Source of the DNA: Reticulitermes speratus
Lineage: Eukaryota > Arthropoda > Insecta > Blattodea > Rhinotermitidae
Reading direction: 5' to 3'
DNA length: 64,000 bases
Assembly: GCA_021186555.1 (NCBI GenBank)
Contig: JAJKFL010000026.1
Coordinates: forward strand, 4,851,709 to 4,915,708
Shown: positions 47,473 to 50,369 of the stretch, piece by piece
How positions within the stretch are numbered: position 1 is the stretch's first letter
Layout of the letters: the number at the start of each line of letters is the position of its first letter
The notes under the pieces: generated by a model
Database searches by the model: none
The model's input: only the letters and a program-made list of their open reading frames with translations
What the model was told of the DNA's origin: nothing
Position numbers and translations under genes: made by a program

Positions 47473-48052
47473 GCATTAAAGCGTCGTTTCATTGAACATG
47501 TACTGCAGTTAAAACAAAAGAAGCATTTTTAAACCAATTACAAGGGTTTCATTCTCGGAGCTTCATTAACCTACTGCAAATTTTCACTCTAATACAGAGA
47601 GTCGAAATATATCCATATGACGTAGTCTTGATGTATTAGCACATGATGAATGAATAAGGTGATTTCGTAAATCCTATACTAACATTTCAGTGGCAAGGCA
47701 TTGCAATCGTGATAAGTTCAAGCACATATATTACTACAAAAACATGTACGCAACGAAACATTACTACTTCAAAACTCGATGTACACCAGAAACATATAGT
47801 TACTTCACTCCCCTGCAATCTGAAATTTGGATTCGACCAACCACGCCATGCAAACACTGGCGTTTCAATTAAACATGTCATATATACACAGTAATATACG
47901 CCAATAGAACATTGACTCACCATCATCTGAATTCTCTCCATCTTCATCTTGTAGATACAATATATCTGAAATGCACAAATTTAGTAAGTAACTACACATA
48001 AAACACAAAATTACAAAATCAGTTCTGTGTGGCTTATGCACTCACCCGCCAT
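7045..48052 (-). CDS. PPP4R1-like gene, 5' part (three exons seen)
   Basis: This is inferred to be regulatory subunit 1 of serine/threonine protein phosphatase 4, a HEAT-repeat scaffold that binds the PP4 catalytic subunit. The spliced N-terminus starts [17 protein letters not shown], then [18 protein letters not shown], then [19 protein letters not shown]. From memory, vertebrate PPP4R1 also begins MAD, has an acidic stretch, and then a segment like LTPLGRLDKYAASENIFNR, which is the basis of the call. Exons are 48,046-48,052, 47,921-47,965 and 7,045-7,153. All phases fit (1 nt + 2 nt, then 1 nt + 2 nt). Intron 1 is 80 bp and intron 2 about 40.8 kb. The rest of the HEAT-repeat protein should lie left of the window or beyond undetected exons. 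The join across 40 kb rests on phase and homology only; RNA data would be needed to prove it. Confidence 0.7.
7163..7238. repeat. 76-bp direct repeat, copy 1
   Basis: Starts AACAGGCCAATAAGTTACGG and ends GAGTTGGGCAA. It is repeated at 7,661-7,736, offset 498 bp, with one mismatch. The left edge overlaps the splice acceptor of PPP4R1 exon 3. Confidence 0.95.
7609..7643. repeat. (ATT)n microsatellite
   Basis: About 11 uninterrupted ATT units lie within the segment between the two 76-bp direct repeats. Confidence 0.95.
7661..7736. repeat. 76-bp direct repeat, copy 2
   Basis: Second copy of the 7,163-7,238 sequence, differing at one position (GGTATAACG against GGAATAACG). The intervening 422 bp are GA-rich and AT-rich and hold the (ATT)n tract. 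No gene is seen between the copies. Confidence 0.95.
7887..7936 (-). ncRNA. Hammerhead ribozyme-like motif
   Basis: Minus-strand order: stem I CCCC, CTGAAGA (7,923-7,929), stem II TGGTGGTTTAAACCACC, GAAA (7,902-7,905), palindromic stem III TACGTA, then TA and GGGG closing stem I. All core positions match the hammerhead consensus CUGANGA/GAAA/NUH. Self-cleavage is predicted after the A of AUA but was not tested. Confidence 0.65.
8423..8468 (+). ncRNA. Hammerhead ribozyme-like motif
   Basis: Mirror copy of the 7,887-7,936 motif. CTGAAGA is at 8,428-8,434, stem II GGTGG/CCACC, GAAA at 8,452-8,455, stem III TACGTA, TA at 8,462-8,463. The stem I pair ACCCC/GGGGT is intact. Confidence 0.65.
9155..9859. 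repeat. 64-bp satellite, 11 copies
   Basis: The unit starts AACTTTAACACAATCACCAA and contains GTACGCGATATATGTACACG. The period is 64 bp and copies are almost identical (only CATCTG/CACCTG variants), so it is a recent expansion or homogenised array. Confidence 0.95.
9990..10034 (-). ncRNA. Hammerhead ribozyme-like motif
   Basis: CTGAAGA (10,023-10,029), stem II TGGCCACATGGTTGGCC, GAAA (10,002-10,005), stem III CATG, then TA. The core is complete but the stem I arms (GTAC/GGAG) pair poorly, so activity is uncertain. Confidence 0.5.
10118..10150 (+). ncRNA. Degenerate hammerhead-like motif
   Basis: CTTGAAGATGG replaces CTGAAGA. GAAA-CATG-TA is intact. Probably inactive. Confidence 0.35.
10560..10945 (-). 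repeat. Older L2-related LINE remnant
   Basis: Contains CTCAGCTGGTCAAGAAATTCC on the plus strand, matching the L2 3' UTR in reverse, and CCCGCCCAGCTCATCCTGAT, matching the coding end. It is diverged and joined to the (AACT)n start of the next copy. Confidence 0.5.
10950..11288 (-). pseudogene. LINE family L2 3' fragment
   Basis: The minus strand encodes [20 protein letters not shown] and [20 protein letters not shown], the C-terminal end of a non-LTR retrotransposon polyprotein. It is followed by a conserved 3' UTR (GGGAATTTCTTGACTAGC) and an (AGTT)n tail at 10,948-10,968. It is heavily 5'-truncated. Clade not determined. Confidence 0.8.
11840..12015 (-). mobile_element. SINE family S1, diverged copy
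   Basis: The minus strand carries the S1 body, including GGCCGAGACGTGAAGCTGAA and a B-box-like GGTTCAACTCCCGG near 11,990. Several differences from the full copy at 25,730 suggest an old insertion. Confidence 0.6.
12474..14957. repeat. 114-bp satellite, ~22 copies
   Basis: The unit starts TGTATTTATGTGTTTTGTGT and includes GACGGAGTGTGTTTACTGCG. The period is 114 bp (for example 12,589 and 12,703). The first units carry GCGCGGTACGG, while most later ones carry GCGCAGTACGG, so the array has at least two sub-blocks. The right flank reappears at positions 51-92 of the window. Confidence 0.95.
15122..15352. repeat. ~24-bp irregular tandem repeat
   Basis: About ten units of GATACAGCACATAGGACACA-type sequence with length variants. 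The reverse strand is free of stops by composition; I do not consider it coding. Confidence 0.85.
15470..15516 (-). ncRNA. Hammerhead ribozyme-like motif (GUC site)
   Basis: Minus strand: GGC, CTGATGA (15,504-15,510), stem II GGCTCTATCTTAGAGTC, GAAA (15,482-15,485), stem III CTAG, TC (15,476-15,477), then GCCAG closing stem I. CUGAUGA with a GUC cleavage triplet is the classical hammerhead form. Confidence 0.7.
15818..15864 (+). ncRNA. Hammerhead ribozyme-like motif (GUC site)
   Basis: TGGC/GCCA stem I, CTGATGA at 15,824-15,830, stem II ending GAGTC, GAAA at 15,849-15,852, palindrome CTAG, TC at 15,857-15,858. It mirrors the copy at 15,470; one stem II position differs (CTTGATC against CTCTATC). 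Confidence 0.7.
16619..16930 (+). mobile_element. tRNA-derived SINE, family S2
   Basis: The head has an A-box-like GTGGCGCAGTTGAGG and a B box GGTCGATTCCC spaced as in tRNA genes. A ~240-bp non-tRNA body follows (GCCGTACTATGGCCCTGGGG, GGATAAAGGCGGCCGGTGCG). It is not a functional tRNA because the cloverleaf is not closed. Confidence 0.75.
17583..17672 (+). mobile_element. Single hammerhead element with 3' motif
   Basis: The core (17,583-17,632) has CTGAGGA at 17,590-17,596, stem II ending TTGCC, GAAA at 17,614-17,617, CATG and TA. Stem I ACCTCC/GTAGGT pairs with one mismatch. GTGCATTTGTTGGT follows at 17,659-17,672, as in other copies. Confidence 0.6.
17689..17716. repeat. (ATT)n microsatellite
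   Basis: About nine ATT units lie between the hammerhead element and the 49-bp array. Confidence 0.95.
17729..19685. repeat. 49-bp satellite, ~40 copies
   Basis: The unit is TTTTCACCCGGTGGCAGTAG followed by TCCTTACACTAGTACACACA and ATACAAATG. The period is 49 bp. Rare variants are GGCAATAG, a CT deletion giving CTTACACAGTACAC near 19,078, 19,224 and 19,370, and one extra G near 19,449. Confidence 0.95.
20325..20560. mobile_element. Broken hammerhead element pair
   Basis: The left part, in minus orientation, shows CACCGTGCATT, then CACACCAACCAAATGCAC, then ACCCCTACATAT, where the core is cut off. The right part, in plus orientation, has CTGATTA (20,517-20,523), stem GGCTTTT/AAAAGCC, GAAA, CATG, TA and a perfect TTGC/GCAA stem I. 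The core deviates at one essential position (CUGAUUA), so it is likely inactive. Confidence 0.55.
20778..21261. mobile_element. hAT-like MITE with perfect 8-bp TSD
   Basis: The ends are CAGTGGTTCCCAAAGTGGGC and the inverted TTTGGGAACCACTG. The target duplication GCCTAGAC is exact (20,770-20,777 and 21,262-21,269). The interior is 484 bp, AT-rich and non-coding. The 8-bp duplication and CAGNGG ends define a non-autonomous hAT superfamily element. Confidence 0.9.
21388..21652 (+). mobile_element. tRNA-derived SINE, family S3, copy 1
   Basis: The head resembles a type II (Leu/Ser-like) tRNA: A box AGTGGCCGTGCGGTCTAAGG, B box GGTTCGAATCCC at about 21,453. The body contains GTGTGTTGTCAGGTAGAGGT and CAGAGGAGTCCTACCGAGTG and ends in an A-rich tail. 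A minus-strand copy lies at 55,935-56,206. Confidence 0.85.
22098..22141 (-). ncRNA. Hammerhead ribozyme-like motif
   Basis: CTGACGA (22,129-22,135), stem II GGCCCTTGTGGGCC, GAAA (22,110-22,113), CGTG, TA, GCG. The core is intact but the stem I arms pair weakly. Confidence 0.5.
22187..22230 (+). ncRNA. Hammerhead ribozyme-like motif
   Basis: CTGATGA at 22,192-22,198, stem II GGCTGTTTCAGACC (loosely paired), GAAA at 22,214-22,217, CATG, TA, GC closing a short stem I. Confidence 0.5.
22370..22505 (+). repeat. Interspersed repeat X
   Basis: Shares AGCGAGGTTCACAGGTCACT, GAATTACGGGGCCTCCTCAG and GGCGTCTAGAAAT-like sequence with 23,380-23,640, 24,180-24,430 and 55,690-55,830. Class unknown. Confidence 0.55.
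22972..23240 (+). mobile_element. SINE family S1, near full length
   Basis: Contains a B-box region GGTTCGAATTCC (about 23,010), CTCCAGACCGGCCCTGGGG, GTTGACCACTCACCTCCACC and the 3' end GGCAACTTTACCTTTG. The A-box end is lost or mutated. Confidence 0.75.
23380..23640 (+). repeat. Interspersed repeat X, longest copy
   Basis: Includes CCCTTACATACAAATGTATA, CAGTGAGGTTTAAACGTCAC, TGGAACCTGCTTTATATCGC and TTTTTGGAAAATTTGTGTAC. It aligns with 24,180-24,430 along most of its length. No coding frame, TIR or tRNA box was found. Confidence 0.6.
24088..24110. repeat. (CA)n microsatellite
   Basis: About 11 CA units. Confidence 0.95.
24180..24430 (+). repeat. Interspersed repeat X
   Basis: Starts near CCGGGCAACTATATTTTGTA and continues through CAGTGAGGTTCACAGGTCAC to GGAGGCGTCTCCTAGATTTT. 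Directly followed by the 17-bp array. Confidence 0.6.
24476..24835. repeat. 17-bp tandem repeat, ~21 copies
   Basis: The unit is TATTACAGTGTGTCCTA with TGTATCC variants and one 3-bp deletion near 24,650. All three plus frames stay open because the unit lacks stops; I treat this as non-coding. Confidence 0.95.
25252..25497. mobile_element. hAT-like MITE (CAGGGCCGGC ends)
   Basis: The left end CAGGGCCGGCCTTAGGC is matched by the inverted right end GCTAAGGCCGGCACTG. Flanks ACTCCTTC and ACTTTCAA are only weakly similar, so the 8-bp duplication is decayed or absent. Interior AT-rich. Confidence 0.65.
25730..26016 (+). mobile_element. SINE family S1, full length with TSD
   Basis: The tRNA-like head has A box TAGCTCAGTCGG (25,743-25,754) and B box GGATCGAATCC (25,787-25,797). 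The body runs through GACAGGCCCTGGGGCCTACC and CCCCTCTGGGCCTTCATGGC and ends GCGAACTTTACCTTACC. A 16-bp target duplication TATAGCATCTAA(A/T)GGC flanks it (25,714-25,729 and 26,017-26,032, one mismatch). It is the reference copy for the family in this window. An RNA polymerase III internal promoter is implied by the boxes. Confidence 0.9.
26868..26915. repeat. (AGT)n microsatellite
   Basis: About 15 AGT units with one interruption, inside the family B element. Confidence 0.95.
26958..27262 (-). repeat. 52-bp tandem repeat of degenerate hammerhead cores, 6 units
   Basis: CATCTTCAAG recurs at 26,991, 27,043, 27,095, 27,147 and 27,199 (and CACCTTTAAG at 27,251), exactly 52 bp apart. On the minus strand each unit reads CTTGAAGATGGGACC, a variable loop, then CCGAAACG(T)C. 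That is a hammerhead-like layout with TTGAAGA instead of CTGAAGA. Confidence 0.75.
27890..28140 (+). pseudogene. LINE L2 fragment, 5' piece
   Basis: One plus frame reads [20 protein letters not shown] followed by [16 protein letters not shown], a segment just after the reverse transcriptase domain in many non-LTR elements. It breaks at 28,030 and is interrupted at about 28,140 by a hammerhead element, resuming at about 28,391. Confidence 0.65.
28140..28365. mobile_element. Hammerhead element inserted in a LINE
   Basis: The left inverted arm AGGATTACAAACTGTACGTAAG with ACATGTTTCGGCGCC faces the right arm GGCGCCTCGGCGTCGAAACATG ending TTGTAATCCT. The left core lost its CTGANGA strand. GTGCATTTGTTGGTG follows at about 28,343. 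The element splits LINE coding sequence, so it is younger than that LINE. Confidence 0.65.
28265..28306 (+). ncRNA. Hammerhead ribozyme-like motif
   Basis: Perfect 5-bp stem I ACTCC/GGAGT, CTGAGGA at 28,270-28,276, stem II GGCGC/GCGTC, GAAA at 28,292-28,295, CATG, TA at 28,300-28,301. The stem I sequence differs from the CCCC/GGGG copies but pairing is kept. Confidence 0.65.
28391..28525 (+). pseudogene. LINE L2 fragment, 3' piece
   Basis: The plus frame reads [20 protein letters not shown] followed by [15 protein letters not shown], the C-terminal side of the same polyprotein region as 27,890-28,140. It is truncated and ends soon after. Confidence 0.65.
28645..28766 (+). mobile_element. Short hammerhead element
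   Basis: CCACCGTGCATTCTGATAAT on the left, a core at 28,684-28,730, and GTGCATTTGTTGGT at 28,753-28,766. It contains one plus-oriented core and a vestigial inverted left end. Confidence 0.6.
28684..28730 (+). ncRNA. Hammerhead ribozyme-like motif
   Basis: ACCC, CTGAAGA (28,689-28,695), stem II GGTTCAACTGGAGCC (partly paired), GAAA (28,712-28,715), CATATG, TA, GGGG. Stem III is CATATG here rather than CATG. Confidence 0.6.
28950..29388. repeat. 23-bp satellite, ~19 copies
   Basis: The unit is CACGATAAGTCGGTCCCTGT followed by CAC. Two units lack four bases (CACGATGTCGGTCC, around 29,230-29,265). Otherwise it is nearly perfect. Confidence 0.95.
29395..29512 (+). mobile_element. LINE L2 3' end
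   Basis: Contains CCATAAAACGTGGGGAATTT, CTTGACTAGCTGACGACCTG, TTAGCTTCTCAAG and an (AGTT)n tail at 29,487-29,510. It is the plus-oriented equivalent of the 10,950-11,050 segment. Confidence 0.75.
29678..31472. repeat. 50-bp satellite, ~36 copies, containing a SINE tail
   Basis: The unit is AAAGTTCTGTGATGTCTTGT, GTGTACACTGGTAACAGGGC, GGTAAAAGGT, period 50 bp. The part AAAGGTAAAGTTCT equals the reversed 3' tail of SINE S1, and TAACAGGGCGGTA equals the target duplication of the SINE that ends the array. All three minus frames are open for over 400 codons because the unit has no stops; this is not a gene. Confidence 0.95.
31473..31713 (-). mobile_element. SINE family S1, 5'-truncated, at the end of the 50-bp array
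   Basis: Minus orientation: the 3' tail abuts the array, and the body includes CATGAAGGCCCAGAGGGAGA and CACGCCCCGGCCACTTTACC. It stops just after the B box (ATTCGATCCCCGGACC). TAACAGGGCGGTA occurs on both sides (31,460-31,472 and 31,714-31,726), consistent with a 13-bp target duplication. Confidence 0.85.
32325..32744. mobile_element. hAT-like MITE H2, copy 1
   Basis: The ends are CAGTGCTTCCCAAAGTGTGC and the inverted GCTTGTGAAACACTG. The flanks TCGTATGC and CCGTATGC match at 7 of 8 bases. The interior carries GGATCCGCGGATG and GATGTGAGGATCCGTGG and is shared with the copies at 37,600 and 38,324. The 44-bp array starts immediately after it. Confidence 0.85.
32745..34849. repeat. 44-bp satellite, ~47 copies, with higher-order repeat
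   Basis: The unit is TACAATTGTTACAGCACATA, CCGGTATGTGATAGCTACAC, TGTA. It contains the palindrome ACATACCGGTATGT. A variant block (GTACATACCG 33,951, ATACAACTGT 33,981, TATACTGTAT 34,061, GCACATAACG 34,171) recurs exactly 528 bp later (34,479, 34,509, 34,589, 34,699), i.e. a 12-unit duplication. Confidence 0.95.
35596..35641 (-). ncRNA. Hammerhead ribozyme-like motif
   Basis: AAACCC, CTGAAGA (35,630-35,636), stem II GGAACTTTAAAGTTCC (perfect), GAAA (35,609-35,612), CACGTG, TA, GGG. All core bases are present. Confidence 0.65.
35920..35966 (+). ncRNA. Hammerhead ribozyme-like motif
   Basis: Mirror of 35,596-35,641, with CTGAAGA at 35,926-35,932 and GAAA at 35,950-35,953. After CACGTG-TA the base run is AAGG rather than GGG, so stem I is damaged compared with the other arm. 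Confidence 0.55.
36152..36245 (+). mobile_element. Hammerhead element with point-mutated core
   Basis: ACCCC/GGGGT stem I, stem II GGCGATTTAAACGCC, GAAA (36,180-36,183), TACGTA and TA are intact, but CTCAAGA replaces CTGAAGA. TTGTGCATAAATTGGT follows near 36,221. The lost G is an invariant core base, so inactivity is expected. Confidence 0.6.
36429..37163 (+). pseudogene. LINE A2, C-terminal part with frameshift
   Basis: The first frame reads [20 protein letters not shown] to about 36,625. After a slip at the AAAAA run the next frame continues [20 protein letters not shown], then [20 protein letters not shown] and [20 protein letters not shown], to a stop at 37,137. An (AATG)n tail (37,128-37,163) marks the 3' end. 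It is 5'-truncated with no reverse transcriptase palm motif in the window. RTE-like clade is a guess. Confidence 0.8.
37600..38048 (-). mobile_element. hAT-like MITE H2, copy 2, with perfect TSD
   Basis: The ends are CACTGTTTCACAAACTTGTT and TTTGGGAACCACTG. The exact 8-bp duplication CCTTATCC flanks it (37,592-37,599 and 38,049-38,056). Oriented opposite to copies 1 and 3. Confidence 0.9.
38324..38767 (+). mobile_element. hAT-like MITE H2, copy 3
   Basis: Starts CAGTGGTTCCCAAAGTGTGC and ends GTTTGCGGAACAATG. The right flank GGATAAGGTTACTGCGG is the reverse complement of the left flank of copy 2, so copies 2 and 3 look like an inverted duplication that includes host flank. Confidence 0.8.
38790..39950. 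other. No feature recognised
   Basis: Non-repetitive within the window, without convincing exon signals. Inside the inferred PPP4R1 intron 2. Confidence 0.45.
40000..40040 (-). ncRNA. Hammerhead ribozyme-like motif
   Basis: CTGAGGA (40,031-40,037), stem II GGGGACGGAGCTAGTCCCC, GAAA (40,007-40,010), CGTA. The stem III/cleavage region is shortened compared with the partner arm. Stem I pairing is weak. Confidence 0.45.
40041..40086 (+). ncRNA. Hammerhead ribozyme-like motif
   Basis: CTGAGGA at 40,045-40,051, perfect GGGGAC/GTCCCC stem II, GAAA at 40,072-40,075, then CGTTG and TA. Confidence 0.5.
40430..40860 (+). pseudogene. LINE A3, C-terminal part with nonsense mutation
   Basis: Frame [20 protein letters not shown] to [10 protein letters not shown] is intact, then TGA (40,799-40,801) replaces the TGG seen in copy A2 (CCTGTGGAGAAC). 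It starts abruptly inside the polyprotein. Its 3' end is tandemly amplified (next entry). Confidence 0.8.
40816..41012 (+). repeat. 39-bp tandem repeat, 5 copies, of a LINE 3' end
   Basis: The unit is AGAGGCTACGGACCTGTCGT, AAGACAGACTGCAGAATGA, which is the last coding and 3' sequence of LINE A. Because 39 is divisible by three, one frame repeats [13 protein letters not shown]. Not considered a gene. Confidence 0.9.
41200..41262 (+). repeat. Hammerhead-like family 2, decayed copy
   Basis: GGGCTGAAG followed by TGGAGGCAGCAGGTACCACT and CTGGTACCCACC resembles 45,213-45,266 and 54,015-54,075. In the latter copies the layout is AGAAGATGGAGG, loop, CCTCC, GAAA-like. A shared ancestor with the hammerhead elements is possible. 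Confidence 0.35.
41862..42122 (-). pseudogene. LINE family L2 3' fragment
   Basis: The minus strand encodes [20 protein letters not shown] and [18 protein letters not shown]. The 3' UTR (GGGAATTTGTTGACTAGCTG) reaches about 41,865. It is 5'-truncated near 42,122 and resembles the 10,950-11,288 copy closely. Confidence 0.8.
42130..43845. other. No feature recognised
   Basis: No splice-flanked exon, repeat family or RNA gene could be supported here. Short open stretches are in low-complexity or AT-rich sequence. It lies within the inferred PPP4R1 intron 2. Confidence 0.5.
43850..44722 (+). pseudogene. Merlin/ISXO2-type transposase remnant
   Basis: Plus-strand fragments in shifted frames read [13 protein letters not shown], then VFGG-like, then [20 protein letters not shown] and [17 protein letters not shown] (44,395-44,502), then [14 protein letters not shown] and [19 protein letters not shown]. 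The order ERILPG-DCW-(Y/H)-EEY-TGAHT-NxxE-like is that of ISXO2/IS1016-family DDE transposases, the core of eukaryotic Merlin transposons. Stops and frameshifts (for example TAA at 44,500) show it is dead. TIRs were not found. Confidence 0.65.
44862..45112 (-). mobile_element. SINE family S1, diverged
   Basis: The minus strand carries the S1 body: GTTGACCAATCACATCCCTC, CCTCTTCAGTGAGTACCAGC and a B-box-like region near 45,060. It has several indels compared with 25,730. Confidence 0.6.
45213..45266 (+). repeat. Hammerhead-like family 2, decayed copy
   Basis: GATGGAGGCAACAGGTTCCT followed by CCGGAACGTTCATACCC. The stem GGAGG/CCTCC is conserved, GAAA is mutated to GGAA. Related to 54,015-54,075. 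Confidence 0.35.
45270..47430. other. AT-rich intronic sequence, nothing recognised
   Basis: A weak GAGGGGCTGAAACACGTATA and ATTTTGTTGGTTTTAAT pair at 46,687-46,765 may be a very old hammerhead element tail. Otherwise no supported feature. Confidence 0.45.
47431..47470. repeat. (AT)n microsatellite
   Basis: About 19 AT units. Confidence 0.95.
47921..47965 (-). CDS. PPP4R1-like exon 2 (45-nt microexon)
   Basis: Minus strand: acceptor GTGCATTTCAG, 45-nt exon, donor GTGAGTCA. Read as 2 nt, 14 codons, 1 nt it gives [14 protein letters not shown]. Phases fit both exon 1 (ends with G) and exon 3 (begins with CT). The other open frame gives a Met/Lys-rich peptide that does not connect. Confidence 0.7.
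48046..48052 (-). CDS. PPP4R1-like exon 1, coding part
   Basis: The minus strand reads TTTCAAGATGGCGG then donor GTGAGTGC. Only ATG-GCG-G is coding; joined to exon 2 it gives Met-Ala-Asp, the start expected for PPP4R1. AAGATGGCGG is also a YY1-type element often found at housekeeping starts. The 5' UTR extends to higher coordinates; the transcription start is not determined. Confidence 0.65.
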
Positions 48053-48340
48053 CTTGAAACAATCTGTGAGTTTTCATGGAAAGCACGTGATTGGCTAAGC
48101 AATGCGCAGTATGCCAGTCCTGTTCCCTTATTGGTTTATTTAATTTCAGTATCCAATGTGCCACTGCCTTGTATGTGTACGTTCTGCCCATTCTACGTTT
48201 CTTATCTAGAAAAAAAAAATGAGTAGAAGATGGCAGCACAAATCGATATGCGAATGAACTTACGACGAAGGACTGCGTCAGCTTGTAGGAGGTGTTTGGT
48301 TGTTGTTATTGACGTCACTTTCATTCTTCCTAGCCAATAG
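48053..48340. promoter_or_regulatory. Probable CCAAT/CRE promoter region of PPP4R1
   Basis: In gene orientation (minus) CCAAT boxes lie at 48,090-48,094 and 48,130-48,134, the first beside an E-box CACGTG (48,084-48,089). There is a TGCGCA near 48,103. Further upstream are a perfect CRE TGACGTCA (48,310-48,317) and a plus-oriented CCAAT (48,334-48,338). A second AAGATGGC (48,227-48,234) points the other way, so divergent transcription is possible. No TATA box was seen. Confidence 0.5.
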
Positions 48341-48344
48341 GCCC

Positions 48345-49840
48345 GTGGTTGTGGGAAGATAGCACAGTAGAAGTTGGTTGTATCAACTTTTGCTGCATGT
48401 ATGTATACTACCATAAAGAAGCACAGTTATTTTGTGATGCGTAATGGAAACAATCTGTATATGAAAATCCTTCTGCAATTAAAGATTTGTTACCCGAAAC
48501 CGTTCAGGAGGTATGCGGGCCCAAGACAGAATTTCTGTCCTTGGACTGCTTGACCCTGAAGATATTATACGATCCTTCGAAAGGTTTGAAACTACCCAAC
48601 GACAAAGCGTAACCTTCCACAAGACTTTCCTCTTAAAGATTTTATAATAACACAACTGTGTCAGTGATGCAACAAACCTAATTTTTCATGTAAAGCATGT
48701 AGATGTGTGCATATCTCTATACAAATATAACTTCTTGGACTTCATGCAAAATGTTTTGCATGATTACAGTGTTACATCCCTTATTTGGTGGGACATTGTC
48801 TACTATCTTGGGTATGCTTCGTACAGAAAGTTTTGGGAGCTGACCATCTGCCCTCAGGTTGTGTGTTGTACTAGTCACAGTCACAAATTTGAAAAACTAT
48901 AAATTTTGTCAAGAAAGTAACAACTGCGGTTCTGCACACTTTCTGATAAGACACACTTTAAATCTGTTGTGCCCAGTGGCTGATTCGGTTGCACTGGAAT
49001 TAGAGTTCATTACAGCACATGCATCTACAGCTTTATGCTTGCAGTGTTTCATTTCATCAGAAACTGTGGTTAGTGTTCACCTCATAGCACTAGTAATGAA
49101 TCAGCAGTGAAGTGTATAGCTGTAAACACACGTCAACTACACACAGTACACTACAGTGTTGTTACTTCACAGTTTGTCACACATTGCAAACAAGCTGAAT
49201 ATTTCCTCAAAGCCTTTTCCATGGGAAGCTAACTGGAAATCTGATTACACACATTTAGGTCATTCAGTAATGCTTTAACAGATTTAGCTGAAGAACTTGC
49301 TGAACAGTTTTTTGTTAATGAGTGGAAGAGTAATTTTAATTATTGGTGTTAAATTTAAAATATTTCCTTATTTTTTGGAATTACGATTTCTCCAAAATGT
49401 TTGGTGTGTGGCACATGCCTGACTTGTTGCCCCCCACTTATGGCACCCATGCTACACTGTACATACAATCCCATGACCATATAATAAATGGCAGAGCATG
49501 TTTCAATATGTGATGGCACACATAAACATGACAGAGGCAAATAGAATGAGAAACAGGAGAATGGAGTGGGTAGTCAGTACTGAGCACATGAATGTGGAAC
49601 AGCAGCACTAGTACATAATGCTGCAAACTTATGCGCACACTTTGGCTGCCCATACCCGACTGAACAGTCATTTCTCGCCAAAATACGTGGACTTGCCCAT
49701 CAGCCATTGGATGACAACTGGTTTCTGTGCTATCCCATCACATAGTAACTGTAGTATACCAATATTCCCCTCTGTATGGGGGAGAAGTGCACGCAAGGAT
49801 TTTTGTGGAGAAATCGAAAGGTCGCAGACCACTTGGAATA
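48345..49840. other. Intergenic sequence between Nup188 and PPP4R1
   Basis: No exon could be supported. Near 48,540-48,600 a GAAGATATT...GAAAC arrangement is too irregular to be called a hammerhead. Confidence 0.45.
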
Positions 49841-49845
49841 CCTAG

Positions 49846-50070
49846 GCTTGGATAGGAGGTAAAGGTAAAATTCATCCTAGCACAGGCCATGAAGGCCCAG
49901 AGGAAGAGTAGAGGTGTAACTCTACTCTACTCTTTAACCTTGGCACTAGATGGGGGTGGGTGGTCAATGCCACGCCCTGGCCACTTTACCCCCGGGAATG
50001 ACCCGGTACCCATTGTACAGGAGGCTGGGTAGGCCCCAGGGCCGGTCTGGACTAGTGCTTGGATAGGAGG
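49846..50070 (-). mobile_element. SINE S1 inside an L2 LINE, 14-bp TSD
   Basis: The truncated SINE (49,860-50,056, minus) is flanked by GCTTGGATAGGAGG at 49,846-49,859 and 50,057-50,070. Body: CATGAAGGCCCAGAGG, CACGCCCTGGCCACTTTACC, GGCCGGTCTGG. The tRNA head is missing. The exact duplication indicates L1-like target-primed insertion. Confidence 0.9.
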
Positions 50071-50278
50071 ATAATATTAAAATGGATCTTAAATATGTTT
50101 GGGGGGGGGGGGGGGGGGGGGGTGTGAATTTGATTCATGTGGCTGAGGACAGAGGCCAGTGGAGAGCTCTTGTGAGCACATCAATGAACCTTTGCATTCC
50201 ATTAAATGAGGGAAATTTCTTGACTGGCTGAGGAACTAGTAGCTTCTCAAGGAGTCTACTCCATGGAGTTAGTTACTT
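50071..50278 (+). pseudogene. LINE L2 fragment, plus strand
   Basis: AGGATAATATTAAAATGGATCT corresponds to the EDNIKMDL region; a G22 tract (50,101-50,122) replaces the next codons. GCTGAGGACAGAGG, GAGAGCTCTTGTGAG and the 3' UTR CTTGACTGGCTGAGG follow. It continues the LINE interrupted by the SINE at 49,860. Confidence 0.7.
50101..50122 (+). repeat. Poly(G) tract
   Basis: 22 consecutive G within a LINE remnant. It could form a G-quadruplex or be a sequencing-length artefact. Confidence 0.9.
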
Positions 50279-50369
50279 ATCTGTCATTCTCCTTCTGTAA
50301 GGTCCAACACGTGTCATGTGTGTGCTTGTGACAGAGGGATGAAAATTACTAAGACATGAGCCAAACATG

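Noticed and set aside
48264..48414. Minus-strand exon ending in a GTAAGT donor (MKVTSITTTKHLLQADAVLR)
   Set aside because: The phase would also fit the microexon, but the ATG-GCG-G exon at 48,046-48,052 gives the MAD start expected for PPP4R1 and lies downstream of the CCAAT boxes. It could still be an alternative 5' exon.
48540..48610. CTGAAGATATT...GAAAC as a hammerhead
   Set aside because: The spacing and stems do not fit, and no cleavage triplet or stem I partner is present.
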